From RYN-230 sp963704995 (lineage in GTDB: Bacteria > Actinomycetota > Actinomycetes > Streptosporangiales > Streptosporangiaceae): 64,000 nucleotides of DNA. Within the stretch, counting starts at the first letter, position 1. Each line of letters starts with the position of its first letter. The DNA lies in NCBI GenBank assembly GCA_963704995.1, contig CAVPIM010000018.1, positions 186,001-250,000 of the forward strand, in the 5' to 3' direction. Under the pieces are notes generated by a model. It was not told where the DNA came from. It searched no databases and saw nothing but the letters and a program-made list of their open reading frames with translations. Shown in pieces: positions 15,937 to 25,006 of the stretch. Both the position numbers and the translations under genes were made by a program.

Positions 15937-17004
15937 CTAGTTCCGGCGGAGGAAGTGGCCGCCGCGGCCGTGACCGAGCCGTTCCCGGATCCTCTCGGTG
16001 ATCTGGCCCTTAGCCAGATCAGCGGCCAGCAGGCAGGCCGAGGTGATGCCGCGGGGGCTGGACGCGCCGTGGGCGATGACGATCGTCCCCTCCAGGCCCA
16101 GCAGGGCGGCGCCGCCGTAGGTCTCGGAGTCCAGCCGGCCGCGCAGCTCGCGCAGCCCGCGGCGCTGCAGCACGGCGCCGAGCCGGGCGGCCCGGGAACC
16201 GCGCAGCACGTCCCGCAGCTGCCCGGCGGCGAACCCCATCGCCCCCTCCAGGGTCTTGAGCGCGACGTTGCCGGTGAAGCCGTCGGTCACGATCACGTCC
16301 ACCGCGCCGGAGAGCAGGTCGGTGCCCTCGACGTTGCCGGTGAAACGGATCGGGTGGGCGCCGTGCGGCGGCGGCGCGGTGAGCAGCTCGTGCGCCCGCC
16401 GGGCCAGCTTGTTGCCCTTGCCCGGCTCGGCCCCGATGGTGAGGAGACCCACCCGCGGATCGGGGACGTTGTGCGCGATCTGGGCGTAGGCCACGCCCAG
16501 CTGGGCAAACTGGACCAGCATCTCGGGCTTGGGATCGGCGATGGCGCCCGCGTCGAGCAGGAACGTGGGCCGGGGCTGGGTGGGCAGCACCACCACCAGG
16601 GCCGGCCGGAGCAGGCCGGGCACGGAGCGTAGCCGGAGCCGGGCGGTGGCCACCACGCCCCCGGTGGAGCCGGCCGACACCACGGCCGCGGCCTGGCCCC
16701 GCCGCACCAGCTGGCAGGCCACGGCCACGCTGGAGCGGGGCCGCCGCCAGCTGGCCAGCGCCCCCTCGTCCATGGCGATGGTGTCCTCGGCGGGCGCGAT
16801 CCGCAGCAGCCCCGCCACCTCCGGGTGCCCGGCCACCAGCCCGCGCAGCTCAGCGGCCCGCCCGGCCAGGATCACCGGGGCCTGCAGCGTGGCCGCGGCG
16901 GCCGCGGCGCCGTCCACCACCACGGCCGGGCCGTTGTCACCACCCATCGCGTCGACCACGATGGCCTGCTCCGTGGGGCCGGCCAGCGTGGGTTCCTCGA
17001 GCAC
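15937..17004 (-). CDS. plsX: Phosphate acyltransferase PlsX
   Basis: 355 residues. PlsX makes acyl-phosphate from acyl-ACP for phospholipid synthesis at the membrane. Visible signatures are IVVDAMGGDNGPAVVVDGA near the N-terminus, VVSAGSTGGVVATA, FLLDAGAIADPKPEMLVQFAQLG, NVEGTDLLSGAVDVIVTDGFTGNVALKTLEG and a C-terminal GLEGTIVIAHGASSPRGI. In many bacteria plsX follows rpmF, but here no rpmF lies upstream; the next 650 bp carry no gene. It converges on vapC. Confidence 0.95.
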   Translation of the reverse strand: MLEEPTLAGPTEQAIVVDAMGGDNGPAVVVDGAAAAAATLQAPVILAGRAAELRGLVAGHPEVAGLLRIAPAEDTIAMDEGALASWRRPRSSVAVACQLVRRGQAAAVVSAGSTGGVVATARLRLRSVPGLLRPALVVVLPTQPRPTFLLDAGAIADPKPEMLVQFAQLGVAYAQIAHNVPDPRVGLLTIGAEPGKGNKLARRAHELLTAPPPHGAHPIRFTGNVEGTDLLSGAVDVIVTDGFTGNVALKTLEGAMGFAAGQLRDVLRGSRAARLGAVLQRRGLRELRGRLDSETYGGAALLGLEGTIVIAHGASSPRGITSACLLAADLAKGQITERIRERLGHGRGGHFLRRN

Positions 17005-17658
17005 GGGCTCAAGCCTCTCACCCCTGGGCCGGTGCCCGGGACCAGGGAGGGCCCGGGATCAGGAAGTACGCCGCAAAAGGCGGGAAGCACGCCCGGTATG
17101 GGGGCGCCATAGGGGGGCACCGCGGACCAGGACCGCCGGGCGGGACGCCGCCGGAGGACGGGCGCCCGCCGCGCCGCCGCGCAGGATTGATCATCCGCCC
17201 ACTGGGTAACCATCTGTCACGATCTGGGCCGGGCCCTCCCGGCGCCGGGCGAAGTGACGAAGCGTGACGAAGGGGTGATCAGACCGTCCTGGTGGGGGCC
17301 GCGAAGACGCGGGGACCAGCGATGAGTCGTGGGGGCCTGGCGGCAAGCCATAGCTGGCGGCAGAGCCGGACCAGCGGGTGACCAACGGGGAAGCAGGCGG
17401 GCCGGGCGGGCCGCGCCGGGCAACCGCCAACGCTACTCCAGCGTTTCCTCAGCGTTACCCGCTTGGATGGGCGCGGGGTCCGCGCCGATGCCGCGGTCAT
17501 GCCGGTGCCGTCGTCATGCGGACGTGGCCTCCGCGCCGTCCAGCACAGCTGACGCCTGGAACAGCTGGGCAGAGCGCGGCGGGAGACCGTGAGCCGCGGG
17601 CCACAGGGACTCGCGTCCCGGCACAGCCGCCGGGGCACGACCGACCGGAGGGAGACCC
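17005..17658. other. Divergent non-coding region
   Basis: 654 bp between plsX and the KamA-like gene. No open frame in it looks like a protein, and codon bias is absent. Visible features are a direct repeat of GTGACGAAG near 17252-17267 and a strong Shine-Dalgarno (GGAGGGAG, 17647-17654) for the gene at 17659. Both divergent promoters must be here but cannot be placed. Confidence 0.5.
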
Positions 17659-19035
17659 GTGAGTGGTATCCGCCAGATAGTGCCAGTACCTGATGGGGGC
17701 CGGCGTTTTCGTGCCTACACCGCGAAGCACCTGGACGGCCTGACCGCACGGGCCGGCCTCAGCGAGGCCGAGCGGCTGGCCGTCCGGGCGGTCGGGACCG
17801 TGCTGCCCTTTCGGACCAACGCTTACGTCATCGAGGAACTGATCGACTGGAGCGCGGCCCCCGACGACCCCGTCTACCGCCTCGTGTTCCCGCAGGCTGA
17901 CATGCTGCCGGCCGAGGACGTCGCCCGGATCGCGGGCCTGCTGGCCCGCGGAGCCCCCGAGCCGGAGATCACGGCCGTGGCGCACGAGGTGCGGATGCGG
18001 CTGAACCCGCACCCGGCCGGCCAGCTGGCGCTGAACATCCCGGCCCTCGACGACGAGCCGCTGCCCGGGGTGCAGCACAAGTACCCCGAGACGGTCCTGG
18101 TCTTCCCCAAGCAGGGCCAGACCTGCCACGCCTACTGCTCGTACTGCTTCCGGTGGGCGCAGTTCGTGGACGAGCCGGAACTCAAGATGGCCACGGCTGA
18201 CCTCGGCCGGGTCATCGACTATCTCCGGCAGCACCGCGAGGTGACCAGCGTGCTGATCACCGGCGGCGACCCGATGATCATGGGCGCGACCGTGCTGCGC
18301 CGGTATATCGAGCCGCTGCTCGGACCGGGGCTGGAGCACATCGAGTCGGTCAGGATCGGCAGCAAGGCGCTGGCCTACTGGCCGCAGCGGTTCGTGACCG
18401 ACCCGGACGCCGACGACACGCTGCGCCTGTTCGAGCAGGTCGTGGACTCAGGCCGGGCGCTCGCGTTCATGGCGCACTTCTCCCATCCCCGGGAGGTGGA
18501 GTCCGCCCTGGCCGCCGGGGCCAGCAGCCGGATCCGGGCCACCGGGGCCGTGATCCGCACTCAGGCCCCGCTGATCAGGACGATCAACGACGACCCGGCG
18601 ATCTGGGCCGGGATGTGGCGGACCCAGGTGCGGATGGGCATGGTGCCCTACTACATGTTCGTGGAGCGGGACACCGGCCCGCAGGACTACTTCGCGGTGC
18701 CGCTGGCCACCGCGCACGGGATCTTCAGCGACGCCTACCAGCAGGTGGCGGGCCTGTGCCGCACCGTGCGCGGGCCCTCGATGTCGGCCACGCCCGGCAA
18801 GGTGTGCGTGGACGGCATCGCGGACGTCGCCGGCCAGCGGGTGTTCGTCCTGCACATGATCCAGGCCCGCGATCCCGACCTGGTCGGCAAGCCGTTCTTT
18901 GCGCACTACGACCCCGGCGCGACCTGGCTCACCGACCTGCGGCCGGCGTTCGCCAGCCGCTTCCCGTTCGAGGCGGCTGACCCCGAGGACCTGCCGGGGC
19001 TCTGGTCCCCGGAAGTCTTCGAGCCGGCCAGCTGA
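17659..19035 (+). CDS. KamA-family radical SAM protein (lysine 2,3-aminomutase-like)
   Basis: 458 residues from GTG 17659, with GGAGGGAG four bases upstream. The radical SAM cluster is CHAYCSYCFRW (C-x3-C-x2-C), followed by SAM-binding VLITGGDPMIM. Lysine 2,3-aminomutases carry a PLP-binding lysine in PGGGGK with nearby aspartates for the substrate amine. Here the matching region is SMSATPGKVCVDG, which keeps a PGK lysine but has Ser/Ala where an Asp is usual. The substrate may therefore not be lysine. The gene converges on an MFS exporter and has no companion suggesting lysine fermentation. Assignment to the superfamily is firm; the reaction is open. Confidence 0.85.
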   Translation: MSGIRQIVPVPDGGRRFRAYTAKHLDGLTARAGLSEAERLAVRAVGTVLPFRTNAYVIEELIDWSAAPDDPVYRLVFPQADMLPAEDVARIAGLLARGAPEPEITAVAHEVRMRLNPHPAGQLALNIPALDDEPLPGVQHKYPETVLVFPKQGQTCHAYCSYCFRWAQFVDEPELKMATADLGRVIDYLRQHREVTSVLITGGDPMIMGATVLRRYIEPLLGPGLEHIESVRIGSKALAYWPQRFVTDPDADDTLRLFEQVVDSGRALAFMAHFSHPREVESALAAGASSRIRATGAVIRTQAPLIRTINDDPAIWAGMWRTQVRMGMVPYYMFVERDTGPQDYFAVPLATAHGIFSDAYQQVAGLCRTVRGPSMSATPGKVCVDGIADVAGQRVFVLHMIQARDPDLVGKPFFAHYDPGATWLTDLRPAFASRFPFEAADPEDLPGLWSPEVFEPAS

Positions 19036-19055
19036 GCCCGTCCGGCCCGGCGGGC

Positions 19056-20693
19056 TCAGGCCGCCGGGGCGGCCTGCTCGGCGGGGATGTCCGGGGTGGC
19101 AGGCTCCGGTGCCCGCCGGCCCTCCCTGAGCATGAGGCAGCTGACCGCGCCGACCGCCAGCAAGATGACCGGCAGCAGCATGGTCGCGCGCATGGCGTTC
19201 ACGTAACCGAACGTGAACACGTCGTGGCCGATCCGCAGCAGTTCGGCCATGAGACGGGCGGGCAGCCCGGCGGGCAGCTTGATCCCGGAGCCGTTCTGGC
19301 CGGCGCCGACCTGGATCCCGTTGCTGGCCGCATGCTTGATCCCGGCCACGAACGGCCCGCGGAGCTGGGGCGGCAGCGCCGCCGCGCGCGTCGCGGCCTG
19401 GCTGTTCATGGAGGAGACCAGCCGGTTCTGCAGCAGGGCGCCCACCGCCGCGGTGCCGATGACCAGGCCGACCTGCCGGACGGTGTTCAGCACGCCGGAC
19501 GCCGCGCCGGCCATCCGCGGGTCGATGTTCCGCATGGCCACGGTGACCATGGGCGCGAACGTGCAGCCCATCCCGATGCCGGCCACGATCAGGGCGGGCA
19601 GGAAGTCGTACCACGCGGACGTGGTGGTCGCCTCCAGCGCAACCCAGCCCATCCCGCCCGCGAACAGCGTGAGGCCCAGCATCAGGATGTACTTGCCGCC
19701 GATCTTGTCGGTCAGCCGCCCGGCCACCGGCGCCACGAACATCGACAGCACCGAGGCCGGCGCCATGGTCAGGCCGGCCCGCAGCGCGGAGAAGCCCAGC
19801 ACGGACTGCAGGTAGATGGTGAACGGCAGGAAGATCCCCATCATGCCGACCGCCAGCGTCCCCGACACCCAGTTGACCACGGCGTAGTTCCGGTCCCGGA
19901 ACAGCGCGAACGGGACCAGCGGCTCCCGGTCCTGGGTCAGCCGCTGCTGGAGCAGGAACACGAGCAGCAGCAGCACGCCGAGCCCGAGCACCAGCGGGAT
20001 GCTGATGAACGAGGTGATCGTGCCCCAGTCGTACTTCTGCCCCTCGACCAGGCCGTAGCAGATGGCCAGCAGCCCGGCACTGGCCAGCACCACGCCGGGG
20101 ATGTCGATCCGGTGCCGCCGTCCCGGCCGCATGTCCGGGATGATGACGAACGTCAGCACCAGGGCGATCACGCCGAACGGCAGGTTGACGAAGAAGATCC
20201 AGCGCCAGTCGAACGCGGTGACCAGCAGGCCGCCCAGGGTCGGCCCTGCGATGGTGGCCACCCCGGCCACCGCGCCCCAGACGCCGAACGCGGCGCCGCG
20301 GCGCTCGGCGGGGAAGGTGTTGGTGATGATGGTCAGCGTCTGCGGCATGAGCATGGCCGCGCCCAGGCCCTGGACCGCGCGGAACCCGATCAGCCAGCCT
20401 GCGCTGGGGGCCAGGCCGCACGCGGCGGAGGCCACCGTGAACACGGCGATGCCCATGGCGAACATGATCCGGGGCCCGATCAGGTCACCGAGCCGGCCCG
20501 CGGTGATCACCAGCACCGCGAGCACCAGGGCGTACGCGTTGATCACCCACAGCACGTCGTCGAGCGAGGCGTGCAGCCTGGTGATGATGTCCGGGATCGC
20601 GATGTTCACGATGGTCAGGTCGAGCAGGGTCATGAAGAACCCGAGCGACACGACCAGCAGCACCGCCCACGGGTTCGCGTGGAACTTCCTCAC
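19056..20693 (-). CDS. MFS drug:H+ antiporter, DHA2 (14-TM) family
   Basis: 545 residues from GTG 20693, chosen because AGGGAG lies six bases upstream and MRKFHANPWAVLLVVSLGFFMTLLD is the usual beginning of this family. It has about 14 membrane helices. Family motifs are LDLTIVNIAIPDI in TM1, the GRLGDLIGPR loop after TM2 (motif A), RAVQGLGAAMLMP (motif B), and AGPTLGGLL (motif C of exporters). A long extracytoplasmic loop near residues 440-500 and an Ala/Pro-rich tail are visible. Such proteins export drugs or metabolites using the proton gradient. The gene is divergent from the SDR at 20886. Confidence 0.92.
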   Translation of the reverse strand: MRKFHANPWAVLLVVSLGFFMTLLDLTIVNIAIPDIITRLHASLDDVLWVINAYALVLAVLVITAGRLGDLIGPRIMFAMGIAVFTVASAACGLAPSAGWLIGFRAVQGLGAAMLMPQTLTIITNTFPAERRGAAFGVWGAVAGVATIAGPTLGGLLVTAFDWRWIFFVNLPFGVIALVLTFVIIPDMRPGRRHRIDIPGVVLASAGLLAICYGLVEGQKYDWGTITSFISIPLVLGLGVLLLLVFLLQQRLTQDREPLVPFALFRDRNYAVVNWVSGTLAVGMMGIFLPFTIYLQSVLGFSALRAGLTMAPASVLSMFVAPVAGRLTDKIGGKYILMLGLTLFAGGMGWVALEATTTSAWYDFLPALIVAGIGMGCTFAPMVTVAMRNIDPRMAGAASGVLNTVRQVGLVIGTAAVGALLQNRLVSSMNSQAATRAAALPPQLRGPFVAGIKHAASNGIQVGAGQNGSGIKLPAGLPARLMAELLRIGHDVFTFGYVNAMRATMLLPVILLAVGAVSCLMLREGRRAPEPATPDIPAEQAAPAA

Positions 20694-20831
20694 CGCATGC
20701 TCCCTGTTATCCCCGGTGGCCTGGTTTCCTGCCGGATTCCAGGCGGGCCCGGGTGGAAATGGCCCGGCTCCCCGTCTTCCCTCCGATCGTAGACCGGGGC
20801 ACCGACAAGGCCGCGCGGAGCGGCGCCCCGG

Positions 20832-20855
20832 CCAACCCGAACCCTGTTCGGTTGG
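20832..20855. promoter_or_regulatory. Palindrome in the MFS/SDR divergent region
   Basis: CCGAAC-CCT-GTTCGG is a perfect inverted repeat (20837-20851), extended outward by CCAA/TTGG with one bulged C. It ends 30 bases before the SDR start and resembles a TetR-type operator. No TetR gene is adjacent, so the binding protein is unknown. Confidence 0.5.
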
Positions 20856-20885
20856 CGGCCGGAAGCGCGAAGTATGCTCCCGGCC

Positions 20886-21659
20886 ATGGAACTGAACGGA
20901 ACCGCAGCGATCATCTCCGGCGGGGCCAGCGGGCTGGGCGCGGCGGTGGCCCGCAGGCTCGCCGCCGCCGGGGCCACGGTGGTGGTGGCCGACCTCAACG
21001 AGGAGCACGGCAAGGCAGTCGCCGCCGAGACCGGCGGCCTGTTCGCGAAGACGGACGTCGCCGACGAGAACGCGGTCACCGCGGCCGTGGAAGCCGCCGT
21101 GGGCACGGGGCTCCCGCTGCGGACCGTGGTGAGCTGCGCCGGGATCGGCTGGGCCGCGCGGACCGTGGGCCGGGACGGCACCCCGCACGATCTGGCGTCC
21201 TACCGCAAGGTCATCGACGTCAACCTGATCGGCACGTTCAACCTGATGCGCATCGGCGCGGCGGCCATCGCCACGACCGAGCCGGCCGACGCGGACGGGC
21301 AGCGCGGCGTGGTGGTCAACACGGCCTCGGTGGCCGGCCTGGAAGGGCAGACCGGCCAGGTCGCCTACTCGGCCTCCAAAGGCGGCATCATCGGCATGAC
21401 CGTGCCGGCCGCCCGTGACCTGTCCGTCATCGGTGTCCGGGTGAACACCATCTGCCCGGGCATCATCGACACCCCGATCTACGGGTTCGCGCCGGACGCC
21501 GAGGCGTTCAAGGCCAAGCTGGCCGCGCCGGTGGTGTTCCCGAAGCGGATGGGCACCGCCGCCGAGTTCGCCCACCTGGTCCAGTCGCTCATCGAGAACG
21601 ACTACATGAACGCCGAGGTCATCCGGTTCGACGGCGGGATCCGCTTCCAGCCCAAGTGA
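20886..21659 (+). CDS. Short-chain dehydrogenase/reductase, 3-hydroxyacyl-CoA dehydrogenase-like
   Basis: 257 residues from ATG 20886; an in-frame ATG at 20874 would add four residues and cannot be excluded. It has the Rossmann motif SGGASGLGAAVA (TGxxxGxG type), VVVADLNEE with the acidic residue that favours NAD+, NTASV with the catalytic Ser, and YSASK with the Tyr/Lys pair. The ending ...IRFDGGIRFQPK and the overall length match the HSD17B10-like group, which oxidises 3-hydroxyacyl-CoA. A crotonase follows 111 bases downstream on the same strand, so the two may catalyse adjoining steps of beta-oxidation. Confidence 0.9.
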   Translation: MELNGTAAIISGGASGLGAAVARRLAAAGATVVVADLNEEHGKAVAAETGGLFAKTDVADENAVTAAVEAAVGTGLPLRTVVSCAGIGWAARTVGRDGTPHDLASYRKVIDVNLIGTFNLMRIGAAAIATTEPADADGQRGVVVNTASVAGLEGQTGQVAYSASKGGIIGMTVPAARDLSVIGVRVNTICPGIIDTPIYGFAPDAEAFKAKLAAPVVFPKRMGTAAEFAHLVQSLIENDYMNAEVIRFDGGIRFQPK

Positions 21660-21770
21660 CGCGCGGCCCTGGCGGAGCGCGCCGCGCCGCCCGGGCCCTG
21701 GCCGGCCCGCGCCGCCGCTCGCCGCTCCCTCACCTCAGAGCACGCAACGAAAACGCCAGGAGGCTGATCA

Positions 21771-22550
21771 GTGTCCGGTGACGCGCTGCCCGACGCGGTA
21801 CTGACGGAAACCGACGGCCCGGTGGCCGTGGTCACCATCAACCGGCCCGCCGCCCGGAACGCGGTGAACGGCGCGGTGGCGGCGGGCATGGCCGCAGCCC
21901 TGGACGACCTGGAGGCACGCGAGGACATCCGGGTCATCGTGCTGACCGGGGCGGGCGGCACGTTCTGCGCGGGCATGGACCTGAAGGGCTTCCTGGCCGG
22001 GGAGAACCCGCTGGCGGGCGGGCGCGGCTTCGCCGGGATCGTGGAGCGGCCGCCGGCCAAGCCGGTCATCGCCGCGGTCGAGGGCTACGCGCTGGCCGGC
22101 GGGTTCGAGGTCGTCCTCAGCTGCGACCTCATCGTGGCCAGCGAAGGAGCGGCCTTCGGCCTGCCGGAAGTGACCCGGGGCCTGGTCGCCGCGGCCGGCG
22201 GCCTGCTCCGGCTGCCCCGCCGTATCCCCTACCACCTGGCCATGGAGGTCGCGCTGAGCGGGGAACGCATCCCGGCCGCGCAACTGCACCGGGCTGGCCT
22301 GATCAACCGGCTGGTGCCGGTCGGGCAGGCCCTGGCCGTGGCCATCGACCTGGCCCGCAGGCTCAGCGAGAACGCGCCGCTCGCCCTGGCCGTCACCAAG
22401 CGGGTCATCGTGGAGTCCGCCGACTGGCCGGCGGACCAGCAGTTCGCCCGGCAGAACGAGATTACCGCGCCGGTCTTCGGCTCGGCGGACGCGATCGAGG
22501 GCGCGGCGGCGTTCGCCGAGAAGCGCCCCCCGGTCTGGCGTGGCCAGTGA
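21771..22550 (+). CDS. Enoyl-CoA hydratase/isomerase (crotonase) family protein
   Basis: 259 residues from GTG 21771 with AGGAGG eight bases upstream. The crotonase fold is shown by VAVVTINRPAARNAVNG, the first oxyanion-hole segment GTFCAGMDLKGFL, the second AAVEGYALAGGFEVVLSCDL, and LPEVTRGLVAAAGGLLRLPR. An acyl-CoA substrate is certain for the family, but hydratase versus isomerase cannot be told from these motifs. The gene is probably expressed with the SDR upstream and is followed by a compact hairpin. Confidence 0.9.
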   Translation: MSGDALPDAVLTETDGPVAVVTINRPAARNAVNGAVAAGMAAALDDLEAREDIRVIVLTGAGGTFCAGMDLKGFLAGENPLAGGRGFAGIVERPPAKPVIAAVEGYALAGGFEVVLSCDLIVASEGAAFGLPEVTRGLVAAAGGLLRLPRRIPYHLAMEVALSGERIPAAQLHRAGLINRLVPVGQALAVAIDLARRLSENAPLALAVTKRVIVESADWPADQQFARQNEITAPVFGSADAIEGAAAFAEKRPPVWRGQ

Positions 22551-22570
22551 GGTTGCTGAGATAAGCGGGG

Positions 22571-22589
22571 CCGCCAGACGCCCTGGCGG
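22571..22589 (+). terminator. Hairpin after the crotonase gene
   Basis: CCGCCAG-ACGCC-CTGGCGG, a perfect 7-bp stem with a 5-base loop, 20 bases after the stop codon. It is followed by a G/C-rich stretch and no T run. It is a plausible terminator before asnB. Confidence 0.55.
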
Positions 22590-22702
22590 GCGGGCGGGCT
22601 GCCTGGCCTGGCCCCCGCCGCCCGCGTCCGCCCCGTAGGATCGGGGCGCAGAGGACCGGCCCACACCACGGCTCACCACCAGACTCTCTCGTTGGGGACA
22701 CG

Positions 22703-24919
22703 ATGTGCGGAATAGTCGGCTGCCTGGCTCTGGCCCTGGAGGCAGACCCGGATCAGAACTGGGTGCATACCGCCACCGAGCGGATCACCCACCGGGGACC
22801 GGACGACGAGGGGTTTTACAGCGACCCCGACGTGGCCCTGGGCTTCCGGCGGCTGGCCATCATCGACCTGTCCCCCGGCGGGCACCAGCCGATGCGGTCC
22901 GCCGACGGCCGTTACTGGATGGTCTACAACGGCGAGATCTACAACTACATCGAGCTCGGCCAGGAGCTCCGCCAGCAGGGGGTGACGCTGCGGACCAGCT
23001 CGGACTCCGAGGTGCTGCTGGAGATGTACGCGCTGCTGGGCAAGGACGTGGTGCACCGGCTGCGCGGGATGTTCGCGTTCGCGATCTGGGACACCTGGAC
23101 CCGCGAGCTGTTCTGCGCCCGGGACCAGTTCGGCATCAAGCCCTTCTACTACACCGTGGACGAGGCCCGCGAGCATGACTGGCTGGACGGGCCCGCCGCG
23201 CCCTCGGCCACGGCCGGGGGGCAGCCCGCGGGCGGCTCCGCCTGGGACACCCGCCCCGCCGGGCGGCACGCGGCCGGCCCGGTGCCCCCGGTTCCCCCGG
23301 TGCCCGCCGCTGCGGCGCCGTCACCAGGATCGCCGGGGCGGCATGGCCGTCACGCGGCGGGCCCGGGCCAGCCGGCCCCGGACCAGCCTCTGGCCGGCGG
23401 CCCCGGCGCAGGCCTGCCCGGCCGGGACCTGCCCGGTCCGGCTGGTCCCGGTGCGGCTGGTCCCGGCCGGCTGCTGCGGTTCGCCTCGGAGCGCAAGTGC
23501 CTGGCCAGCCCGGGCGAGCTGAGCACCCTGGACGGGGATGCGCTCCGGCACTACCTGGCGTTCCAGTTCGTGCCGCCGCCGGAGGCACTGACCCCGCCGA
23601 TCCGGGTCCTCCCGCCCGGGCACGCGCTGATCGCACGGCCCGGCGGCAGCGTGGACGTGTTCCGCTACTGGCGTGCCGACCTGCGGCCCGCACCCGCCCC
23701 GAGCGAATCCAGCGCCGCCTCCATCCTGGCCGTGATGCGCGACTCGATCGCCGTGCACCTGCGCAGCGACGCGCCGCTCGGCGCGTTCCTGTCCGGCGGC
23801 ATCGACTCGGCGGCGATCTGCGCGCTGGCCGCGGAGCACCGGCCGGACCTGCTCACCTTCACGGTCGGTTTCGAGCGCGAGGGCTACAGCGAGATCGACC
23901 GCGCGCAGGAGACCGCCGCCGCGCTCGGCGTGAAGTCGATCCCCTACGTGATCAGCGCGGAGGAGTTCTTCACCCACCTGCCGCGGATCATCTGGCACCT
24001 GGACGACCCGATGGCCGATGCCGCCGCGGTCCCGCTGTGGTTCGTGGCCCGCGAGGCCAGCAAGCACGTCAAGGTCGTGCTGTCCGGCGAAGGATCGGAC
24101 GAACTGTTCGGCGGCTACGCCATCTATCACCAGCCGGGCGTGGTCCGCGCCGCAGAGCGGCTGCCGGAGCTGGCCCGGGCGCCGCTGAAGCGGGCCGCCT
24201 CGATGATCCCGGCCGGGGTCAAGGGCCGGGGGTTCCTGGAGCGGACCTCGACGCCGCTGCGGGAGCGCTACATCGGGAACGCCCACGTGTTCGTGGACGG
24301 CCAGGTGGACCTGATCGCCCGGGGGCCCGGCTCGCCCGCGGCCAGCGCGTACGCGGTCACCGCCCCCGTCTACGACCAGGCCGCCGAGGCGGGCCTGGAC
24401 GACACCTCCACCATGCAGCTGGTGGACATCAACACCTGGCTGCACGGCGACATCCTGGTCAAGGCGGACCGGATGACGATGGCGCACAGCCTGGAGCTGC
24501 GGGTGCCGTTCCTGGACCGCGAGGTCATGTCGGTGGCGGCCCGGCTGGCCCGGGAGGAGAAGATCGGCGGGGGCACCACCAAGCTGGCGCTGCGCCAGGC
24601 GATGGGCTCGGTCCTGCCGCAGGCCGCGGCGGAACGGGCCAAGCTCGGCTTCCCGGTCCCGATCGGGCACTGGCTCAAGGGCGACATGTACGGGTTCGCG
24701 GACCGCCTGCTGCGCGAGGCCAAGACCGACCAGTGGATCGACCGGGACGCCGCGCTCAGCCTGCTGGAACGGTTCCGGGCGGGTGATCCCGAGGCCAGCT
24801 GGCGGCACATCTGGGTGCTGGTCGTGTTCTCGCTGTGGCACCAGATCTACGTGGAGCGGGTGTACGACCCGGCCGCGCTGGGCTGGGAGCACGCGCCGCG
24901 GCCGGGCAGCCCCTGGTAA
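22703..24919 (+). CDS. asnB: Asparagine synthase (glutamine-hydrolysing) with low-complexity insertion
   Basis: 738 residues, about 100 more than usual. MCGIVGC supplies the N-terminal nucleophile Cys2 of the glutaminase domain, which continues with ITHRGPDDEGFYSD and NGEIYNY. The synthetase domain has the pyrophosphate loop SGGIDSAAIC and VVLSGEGSDELFGGY. Between FGIKPFYY and LLRFASERKCL, about residues 161-256, lies a Pro/Gly/Ala-rich insertion made of short repeats that normal AsnB lacks. The insertion falls at a surface loop of the glutaminase domain, so activity may be kept; this is inferred. It converts aspartate to asparagine or amidates a cell-wall or metabolite substrate, as some actinomycete AsnB paralogues do. 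Confidence 0.93.
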   Translation: MCGIVGCLALALEADPDQNWVHTATERITHRGPDDEGFYSDPDVALGFRRLAIIDLSPGGHQPMRSADGRYWMVYNGEIYNYIELGQELRQQGVTLRTSSDSEVLLEMYALLGKDVVHRLRGMFAFAIWDTWTRELFCARDQFGIKPFYYTVDEAREHDWLDGPAAPSATAGGQPAGGSAWDTRPAGRHAAGPVPPVPPVPAAAAPSPGSPGRHGRHAAGPGQPAPDQPLAGGPGAGLPGRDLPGPAGPGAAGPGRLLRFASERKCLASPGELSTLDGDALRHYLAFQFVPPPEALTPPIRVLPPGHALIARPGGSVDVFRYWRADLRPAPAPSESSAASILAVMRDSIAVHLRSDAPLGAFLSGGIDSAAICALAAEHRPDLLTFTVGFEREGYSEIDRAQETAAALGVKSIPYVISAEEFFTHLPRIIWHLDDPMADAAAVPLWFVAREASKHVKVVLSGEGSDELFGGYAIYHQPGVVRAAERLPELARAPLKRAASMIPAGVKGRGFLERTSTPLRERYIGNAHVFVDGQVDLIARGPGSPAASAYAVTAPVYDQAAEAGLDDTSTMQLVDINTWLHGDILVKADRMTMAHSLELRVPFLDREVMSVAARLAREEKIGGGTTKLALRQAMGSVLPQAAAERAKLGFPVPIGHWLKGDMYGFADRLLREAKTDQWIDRDAALSLLERFRAGDPEASWRHIWVLVVFSLWHQIYVERVYDPAALGWEHAPRPGSPW

Positions 24920-24951
24920 CCGGGCTGGGCCGATCCCGGACCGCTGACGCG

Positions 24952-24989
24952 GGCCTGGTCCGCCTGAGCCCGGTCCCGCAGACCAGGCC
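24952..24989. terminator. Hairpin between convergent asnB and sigma factor genes
   Basis: GGCCTGGTC, a 20-base loop, then GACCAGGCC: a perfect 9-bp stem in the short gap between two convergent genes, so it could end transcription from both sides. Confidence 0.55.
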
Positions 24990-25006
24990 ACCCTGGGCTC
25001 CTGGAG

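Noticed and set aside
17279..17749. Possible minus-strand gene in the plsX/KamA gap
   Set aside because: Arg/Pro/Ser-rich translation, no ribosome site, and overlap with the KamA-like gene start.
20874..20885. Upstream ATG as start of the SDR
   Set aside because: It adds only four residues (MLPA) and has no better ribosome site; kept as an alternative only.
19056..21575. MFS gene extended to 21575
   Set aside because: The extra part overlaps the divergent SDR, is low complexity, and GTG 20693 has a good ribosome site.
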